Shown here one piece after another: positions 57,554 to 64,000 of a stretch of 64,000 nucleotides of DNA. A program made the translations under genes and the position numbers. The stretch spans positions 1,676,288-1,740,287 of the forward strand of contig NC_079510.1 in the NCBI RefSeq assembly GCF_030052815.1, in the 5' to 3' direction. The stretch is from Hevea brasiliensis. Taxonomy: Eukaryota; Streptophyta; Magnoliopsida; Malpighiales; Euphorbiaceae. Below the pieces are notes generated by a model, which ran no database searches, had not been told where the DNA came from, and saw only the letters and a program-made list of their open reading frames with translations. Numbering within the stretch: the first letter of the stretch is position 1; every line of letters starts with the position of its first letter.

Positions 57554-59185
57554 CACTATATTTACCATTTAGATTGTTGATTATATGATTTAATTGTGTG
57601 GTATGATCATGAGATGATAGATCCATTGCTGGTTGCAAAGGAATGGTGGCGGCTTAGTGATGAACACCATTGGTGCTCACGTACACTTTGTGGTCTCCAA
57701 TGGTGTGCGCAAGGTTTGGGTTTTTAATTTACAATTATTGTATGATCTAAAAGCTCATCCTATGTCTAATTAAATTGTTTAATTAGAGTTTTAATCACAC
57801 AATTAAATTTTGATTCAAATATGAATTTTAAAAGTTGTTTGAATATGATTCAAATCTGAATTTTTAAAATTGTTTGAATGTGATTCAAATCTGAATTTTA
57901 AAAGTTGTTTGAATGTGATTCAAATCTGAATTTTTGAATTTGTTTGAATGTGATTCAAATCTGAATTTTTAAATTTGTTTGAATCATATTCAAATCTGGA
58001 TTTTTAAGTTGAATATGAGATATTCAATTTAATTTAAGTATGTATGTTTTATTTAATTGTTAAATAGTGATATGCATGATGGATGATCATGGACTATAAA
58101 AGACCATTGTGATTGGGTTTATTTCTTTTATGTTTCTTTGGTTTGCAATTTAATTAATTTATTTTAATTTATTTTTGGGCATGTATTATTAAGGTTGTAA
58201 CAATTTTGGGTTATAATTTCATTTATTTAGTTCTTGTAAATTCGCCTTGGTATGCCAAGGATTACTATGTAATATTAGATTGCAAGAAGATCAAGGAGGT
58301 CAAGAGCATTGGTGGAACCAGTGGGAGGAATTCAAGATCAAGTGTTGATTATGTACTCCTTCAGCAACTCTTGTAATATGAATGAATGAAATGGACCTAG
58401 GAATGCCCTGATTCAATTGTTGGTGGCTTAGAATTGAATCCCTTAGAAAGTCCATTATCATAACATATTTACTATTTATCCATGAATGCATGAGATGTAT
58501 GGGAATGTATGCAAGTATATAATATATACATGCTAAATGGATAATGTGCAAAGTGAGACTATAATAGTAATTAGGACGACCACAAAATCTTCCAAATAAA
58601 TGATTAAGTTGGATATGCTATAATTAAAGTAATTATAACATGGGCCCTCCATTGGGGCAATTATTTTAAGAAATTTTAAATAGTTGCATATGATGCAATC
58701 AATTTAAAAGATATTCTTAAGAATAATTATTAAGCATGAGATATTGTGAATATGTAAATGGTTTGGTGGCCAATATTGGATGTCCCTGAGGACATTAAAA
58801 TTATTTACATAATTAATGGCTCAATGGGATCAACTTAACTAATGCAAGATAAGTCAATAATGGATGTACCTGAGATTTTGAGCATTAGGGGCTAGGTAAA
58901 GGATTGAACCTCACATGAGATGTGATGGGTAAGGAGTTGCTCACTTATAGTTTATTGTAATTCCAATAATGGATGTCCCTGAGGATGATCAATAGAATTA
59001 TAAGAATTCAATCACCCACTAGAAATCCATCCAACTAGGATTTCCGTTTTCTATTTTGGAAGTGTAGGATTTGCTAAGTTAGTGGGAGGACCAATTTGAT
59101 TAAAAGACCATAATCATTTTGGTTAATTACTTGATACATTCACTAATAAATCTAGTTATTTTTTGTAGTTAATTTTCTGATAATA
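57554..59185 (+). other. Untranslated leader of the copia element
   Basis: About 1.6 kb without a credible frame. It includes the 35-bp repeat block at 57,813-58,010 and three scattered copies of GGATGTCCCTGAGGA or GGATGTACCTGAGAT (near 58,780, 58,863 and 58,973). Confidence 0.6.
57813..58010 (+). repeat. 35-bp tandem repeat, about 5.5 units
   Basis: Units of TTCAAATCTGAATTTT plus a GTTTGAATGTGA half alternate with few changes, within the copia leader. Confidence 0.88.
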
Positions 59186-59990
59186 ATGAGCACAGAACAA
59201 CTACCACCATCCAATATCCTTGCAAGCATACTTGATCGCAATAGGTTACAGGACCTAATCTGTCTGATTAGCTAAGAAATTTAAAACTTGTCCTGAACTT
59301 TGAACATATAGGATATGTTCCAGACTCAAATATACCTAGTCCCTTACCTCCAGAGGCCACTCAAGAGGAACATGAAACTTTGGACAAGTGGAAGGAGCAT
59401 GATATGAGAGCCAAGTGTTGCATGCTTGCTTCTATGAGTAATGAGTTACAGAAGCAGCATGAGAATATGCAGAATGCAAGTGAGATCCTCCTTGACCTAC
59501 AAGAGTTATATGGTGAGCACAGCAAGAATGCTAGGTATAAGATATCTAGACAGCTATTCCGCATGAGGATGTCTGAGGTACAGAATGTTGGGGATCATGT
59601 CCACAAGATGATTCGGCTGATTGAGTAGCTCGAACATCTTGACTTTAACATGGATTTCCAACTGCAAACGGATTTGGTCCTTCAGTCCCTTCCTGAGTCT
59701 TTTGGGAATTTTGTGACAAATTTCTATATGACTAAACAGGAATGCACCTTGGCTGGTTTACTCAACATGCTGGTTATTGCCCAAAAGAATATGCTGGGCA
59801 ATAAAGGAAAAGAGGTAGCTTTGATTGCATCTTCTTCTGCTGGAAAGTCCAATAAGAAAAAGGGCAATAAGAAAAGAAACCTCAGATTCCTAGTCCTTCT
59901 AAGAAAATAGCTAAACAGAAAACAAAGATTAAAGCTGACAAAGGCAAAAGAAAGTGTTTCCATTGCCAGCAAGAAAGTATTTCCATTGCC
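59186..59990 (+). pseudogene. Copia gag remnant
   Basis: ATG at 59,186 starts a short frame broken by stops. Pieces at 59,380-59,628 and 59,650-59,910 match a copia-type gag of the UBN2 class (HKMIRLIE, LVLQSLPESFGNFVTNF, LLNMLVIAQKN). A zinc-knuckle start (KCFHC) is at about 59,955, then a small local duplication of TTTCCATTGCC destroys the knuckle. The aspartic protease that should follow is absent; the sequence passes within about 60 bases to the pre-integrase segment. Confidence 0.8.
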
Positions 59991-60029
59991 CAGAGTATAG
60001 CAATCTAAAAGAATGCAATGCCATGATGA

Positions 60030-60923
60030 AAATCAACTCAAGTTCAAAATATATTTGGCACTTAAGATTAGGTCGTGTTGCAGAAGATAGGATTGCAAAA
60101 TTGGAGAAAATGGGGATTTTATCCTTATTGGGCTTTAAGCCTACTCCAACTTGTGAATCTTGCCTTCAGGGCAAAATGACTAGATCACTCTTGTTGGACA
60201 AGGACTAAGAGCTGAAAATATTTTGGAGTTAATGGTCCATTTAAAGAAATGGCTAGAGGTGGTTTTCATTACTTTATTACCTTTACTGATGATAAATCAA
60301 GGTTTGGGTATTTGTATTTGATAAAATACAAACATGAATCATTTGAAAAGTTCAAAGAATTTAAATCTAAAGTAGAAAATAAAACAGGAAAGAGTATTAA
60401 AGCTCTTCGATCAGATCGTGGAGGTGAATACTTGAGTACTGAATTTGATGAATACTTGAGAGAGCATAGCATTGTTTCTCAATCAACTCCTCCAGGAACA
60501 CCACAGCTGAATGGTGTATCTGAAAGGAGAAATCTTACCGTATTGGATACGGTACGTAGTATGATGAGCTATATTGATATGCCAATCTCCTTTTGGGGAT
60601 TTGCATTAGAATTAGCTTTGTATATTCTGAATAGGATTCCATCAAAATCAGTATCTGCCACACCTTATGGGATATAGCATGGAAGAAAACCAAGTCTTAA
60701 GCATGTTAAGATTTGGGGTTGTCTAGCTTATATAAAAAAGCTGAACACTGATAAATCGGAAACCAGATCAGAAAAGGGTCGATTTGTTGGATATCCAAAA
60801 GATAGTTTTGGATTTTATTTTTATTTGCCTACATCACAAAAGGTTGTGGTAAGTAGAGATGCCATATTTCTTGAATAACAGTTTGTTCAAAAAGGAGGCA
60901 AAGGAAGGCAAATAGAGTTAGAA
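60030..60923 (+). pseudogene. Copia pre-integrase and integrase region
   Basis: The GAG-pre-integrase segment (WHLRLGRVAEDRIAKLEKMG) ends with CESCLQGKM near 60,170. A small deletion at about 60,225-60,240 removes the segment holding the first catalytic Asp of integrase. The second Asp (RSDRGGEYLS) and the Glu (NGVSERRN) are kept in the frame at 60,249-60,677. That frame meets TAG in place of a Trp codon at 60,675, then continues in phase with the conserved C-terminal part (KIWGC, GRFVGYPKDSFGF) to another stop at 60,876. The integrase cannot be functional. Confidence 0.85.
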
Positions 60924-62053
60924 TTGGAGAATTTTGACCAACCAACAGATCAGATGGATAAAGATCCATCTAGTCAACCTACACCTATTGATGAAACATC
61001 TATAGCTGTTCCTTGTAGAACAACCAGGGTATCTCACCCACCAGTGAGATATGGTTTCCTTCATGAAGAAAAACAAGAGTTGTCTACTCATGAAGAAGTA
61101 GATCATAGAGATGATCCACTTACCTATGAAGAAGCTATATCAGATATAGACTCTTCAAAATGGATTGATGCTATGAAATACGAAATTGATTCCATGTATA
61201 AGAATCAAGTTTGGGATCTTGTTGATCCACCTAAAGGTATTGTACCTATAGGGAACAAATGGATTTTCAAGAAGAAAATTGGTTCTGATGGAAAGGTAGA
61301 GACATATAAGGCAAGGCTAGTAGCGAAAGGGTTTCGCCAAAGGCAAGAAATCAACTATGAGGAGACTTTCTCACCTGTTGCCATGCTTAAATCAATTAGG
61401 ATTCTATTAGCAATAGCTACATACTATGATTATGAGATTTGGCAGATGGATGTCAAAACAGCTTTTCTCAATGGATACATTGAAGAAAATATTTTCATGG
61501 AACAACCTAGGGGTTTTTTGAATCCCAAGATGGTTCCAAAGTGCACAAGCTAAAGCGATCCATTTATGGGTTAAAACAAGCTTTGAGGAGTTGGAACATC
61601 CATTTTGATGAAGCTAGTAAGTCATTTGGTTTTGTAAAAAATGAGGATGAGCCATGTCTATATAAGAAGGTTAGTGATAGTGTGATCACTTTTCTTGTCT
61701 TATATGTGGATAATATTCTGTTAATAGGTAATGACACAGGTAAGTTGACAACTATGAAGATATGGTTGTCAAATACATTCTCCATGAAAGACTTAGGGGA
61801 GGCAACCTATATTCTTGGGATTCGCATTTATAGAGATAGAGCAAAAAGAATAATTGGTTTATCCCAAAGTTTATACTTGGAAAAGGTGTTAAAGAGGTTT
61901 AACATTCTTGATTCCAAGAGAGGATTGTTACCAGTGAGACATGGTATCCACCTTTCTAAAGAGATGTCTCTAAAGACACTTGAAGAAAGAGACAAAATGA
62001 CCAGGATTCCATATGCTTCAACTATTGGAAGTTTAATATATGTTGTGTACTAG
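60924..62053 (+). pseudogene. Copia reverse transcriptase, catalytic YVDD changed to YVDN
   Basis: The frame from 60,924 continues that of integrase and covers the linker and the fingers/palm (WIDAMKYEIDSM, GNKWIFKKK, ARLVAKGFRQR, QMDVKTAFLNG). It shifts at about 61,520 in a T-run. The frame at 61,541-62,053 has the rest: SIYGLKQALRSW, then LYVDNILLIG with YVDN at 61,703-61,714, then MKDLGEATYILGI. The second catalytic Asp of the YVDD box is Asn, which would abolish polymerase activity. Confidence 0.88.
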
Positions 62054-62600
62054 GCCAGATATCGCATATGCTGTTAGTTTGACTAACAGGTATCAATCCA
62101 ATCCAGGTTTGGAACACTAGATAGCTGTCAAGAACATCTTTAAGTACTTGAGAAGAACTAAAAAGATTTATTCTTGATTTATGTAGATGGTGACTTACAA
62201 TTGGATGGTTATACTGATTCTGATTTCCAATCAGATATCGATGATAGAAAGTCTACCTCTGGGTATGTGTTCATTTGTAATGGAGGTGCAGTCAGTTGGA
62301 AGAGTTCCAAACAGAGTACGACTGTAGATCCCATTACCGAGGCTGAGTACATTACTGCATCAGATGCTACAAAGGAAGCTGTTTGGATATAAGAAATCCC
62401 GGTCTCACTAGAAATCCAAACACATAGAAAGGTGCTACCACATTATCAGAGAGATAGTTGGGCAAAGCGATATAGCCATGCAGAAAATAGCTTAAGGTAA
62501 AAAATCTAGCTGATCCATTCACTAAGCCTTTGTCACAAGCTCAGTTAGACCGACAACTTGAGAAGATGGGTCTAAGATATTGTAATGAATGGCTCTTGTG
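62046..62600 (+). pseudogene. Copia RNase H remnant
   Basis: After a frameshift, CTRPDIAYAVSLTNRYQ begins at 62,046. The frame from 62,174 has DGYTDSDFQSD, STSGYVF and the TEAEY motif of copia RNase H, ending at a stop after AVWI. A following stretch (62,396-62,600) keeps LADPFTKPLSQ-like sequence out of frame, with a deletion of the intervening segment. Confidence 0.82.
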
Positions 62601-62612
62601 CTAGTGGGAGAT

Positions 62613-64000
62613 TGTTAGTAGTATGCCCTAGAGCATATCATTTAGTATGTATCTTGTACATGTTTTATTAATAAAAGGCATTTTCACTTTTCCGTTTACA
62701 TAATATATTTATGTGTAATAGAAAAGGTCCATTGATATTTTGTTAGAAATTCTATTCTTAAGTTGTTAAGAATATGAGTGACAGTATTTCTAGCACAAAG
62801 TGTCATAAATAAGTTCACAATCGAGGATACTTCACAATAAGGACATGACTTATCCAGAAAGATTGTAATCATGTTTGTTCCCAAGTTATTTATATGAGAT
62901 GTAAATAAGTTGGAATGGTGAGTCTCATGCCATATAACAAACATGATAGGCACTTATACATGATAAGTAGGTCGAACCAGTGACATTTATGACAAGCACA
63001 TGGAGTTTACTCTTGTCAATGTATTATCATAAATCATATCAGTGCACATAATCTTTAGATCTGAGATAGCACAGTTATCTTGTATATAGGTGGTTTGAGT
63101 TTGATACTGCTTTCATACTTGTATTGTGTATGGGTATATGAGCATGTGTTGGCTCCTACTAGTTATATATGGAAGTAGGTGTTGATCAAGATGGAATCTG
63201 TTCCTCTAAGTAAATAGGGATAAAATCCTATGTTCATTTAATTGTTCTTGATGTTTCAAGTTCCTGGCCAGGATAGATAGATTTAATCAGAAAAGAGTTT
63301 CTGATGAGAAAATCTTTTTTATCAAGAACTGGAATTAAAAGAGAACATAATATTCATAGCAAATGGGGTTTGACATAAACCATGACTCCAGCTCGAATTG
63401 GGATTTTGTAATAGAGAGATTCTAGTGCATGGTAACATATGATTATAAGTTCATTTAAGGTAAACCTTATTACTAATTGGATGGCCATAGCATACTATGC
63501 TAGGTGTTAACCATGGTCTATGAGGTGCATAAAATGATTTAGAGAAATCATTTATGGTAAGAAAGAGTTCTGATGATATTAAGAGTTGATATCATGTCTC
63601 ATTGCCAATTAGCAATGAGCCTAGTAAGTCACACACATACACAAGTAATCACCTAATTAAATATGATTTAATTAATTAATTAAAAAGTTTAATTGATTAA
63701 TTAAATAGGTTTGGTTTCCAATTAGATTGCAAAGTCCCTAGCATGGCTTGAAACTAAATCTAGGTTATTGGATGTATAGTATAAGTTAAATTTATATTTA
63801 AAGTGTTTAAATATGAATTTAACTAATGAGAAATTAATTAATAGAGATTAATTAATTAATTTATATTTAATATAAATTGATTAGAAAAAGAGAAATAATT
63901 ATTTTGGGTTGAGAACTCAAAATTAAGTTACAGGGGGTATTTTGATCATTTCATAGGGTGACGTGTGGCACCATGAGATGGTGACACTTGACACTACACA
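62613..64000 (+). repeat. 3' LTR of the copia element, cut by the window end
   Basis: It begins TGTTAGTAGTATGCCCTAG directly after the polypurine tract. It matches the 5' LTR over 870 bp, then continues with about 520 bp that the 5' LTR lacks. Its end is not reached. Confidence 0.87.

Larger units (their letters stand above)
56148..64000 (+). mobile_element. Ty1/copia retrotransposon, degenerate, 3' end beyond window
   Basis: The order is 5' LTR, Met-tRNA primer site, long non-coding leader, gag, GAG-pre-integrase, integrase, reverse transcriptase, RNase H, polypurine tract (CTAGTGGGAGAT) and 3' LTR. Integrase before reverse transcriptase defines Ty1/copia. LTRs begin TGTTAGTAGTATGCCCT at 56,148 and 62,613. 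Coding parts have several stops, frameshifts and deletions, so it cannot move on its own. Confidence 0.92.

Overview
The window is nuclear DNA of a flowering plant, very probably a eudicot. The evidence is intron-split genes with GT-AG junctions, a P-class pentatricopeptide repeat (PPR) gene, a WAT1/EamA-type transporter gene, plant RTE-type LINEs, Ty1/copia and Ty3/gypsy remnants, and a 5S-bearing TRIM of the Cassandra type. The DNA is strongly AT-rich. The species cannot be fixed from the sequence; a Malpighiales-like woody eudicot would fit, but that is only an impression.

The dominant feature is a direct tandem duplication of about 22.9 kb. Copy A runs from before the window to 22,679. 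Copy B runs from 22,680 to 45,594. Each copy carries, in order: the right end of an AGGCG-rich repeat, a copia-like LTR remnant, a WAT1-like gene on the minus strand (five exons, last exons not found), AT-rich intergenic DNA with MITE-like repeats, an old non-autonomous gypsy element holding a nested TRIM, a second AGGCG-rich element, and a PPR gene on the minus strand. The junction cuts the PPR gene, so copy A has only its 3' half. Copy B reads past 45,594 into the PPR 5' half and looks intact. The WAT1 gene stops after exon 5 at an intact splice donor in both copies, with no recognisable downstream exon.

Insertions private to one copy give a relative history. Copy A alone received a full-length RTE LINE (empty site visible in B), four 3' LINE fragments and a Cassandra-like element whose 3' LTR is inverted. 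Copy B alone received one LINE fragment and a 3.68-kb gypsy solo LTR. One LINE fragment, the gypsy remnant, the TRIM and the AGGCG elements are shared and so predate the duplication.

Right of the duplication (45.6-64 kb) lie the PPR 5' end, a foldback-like element with one single-copy arm and one arm amplified into eight units of about 275 bp (46.5-49.1 kb), a long-TIR element with gene-like filler (49.8-50.9 kb), and a MITE-like element with a nested LINE tail (51.1-51.6 kb). There follows an intact 175-codon ORF of unknown function (53.5-54.0 kb) and a degenerate Ty1/copia element from 56,148 past the window end. That element has lost its protease region and its first integrase aspartate, and its reverse transcriptase carries YVDN in place of YVDD. 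The only plausible host genes are the PPR gene, the two incomplete WAT1-like copies and the unknown ORF.
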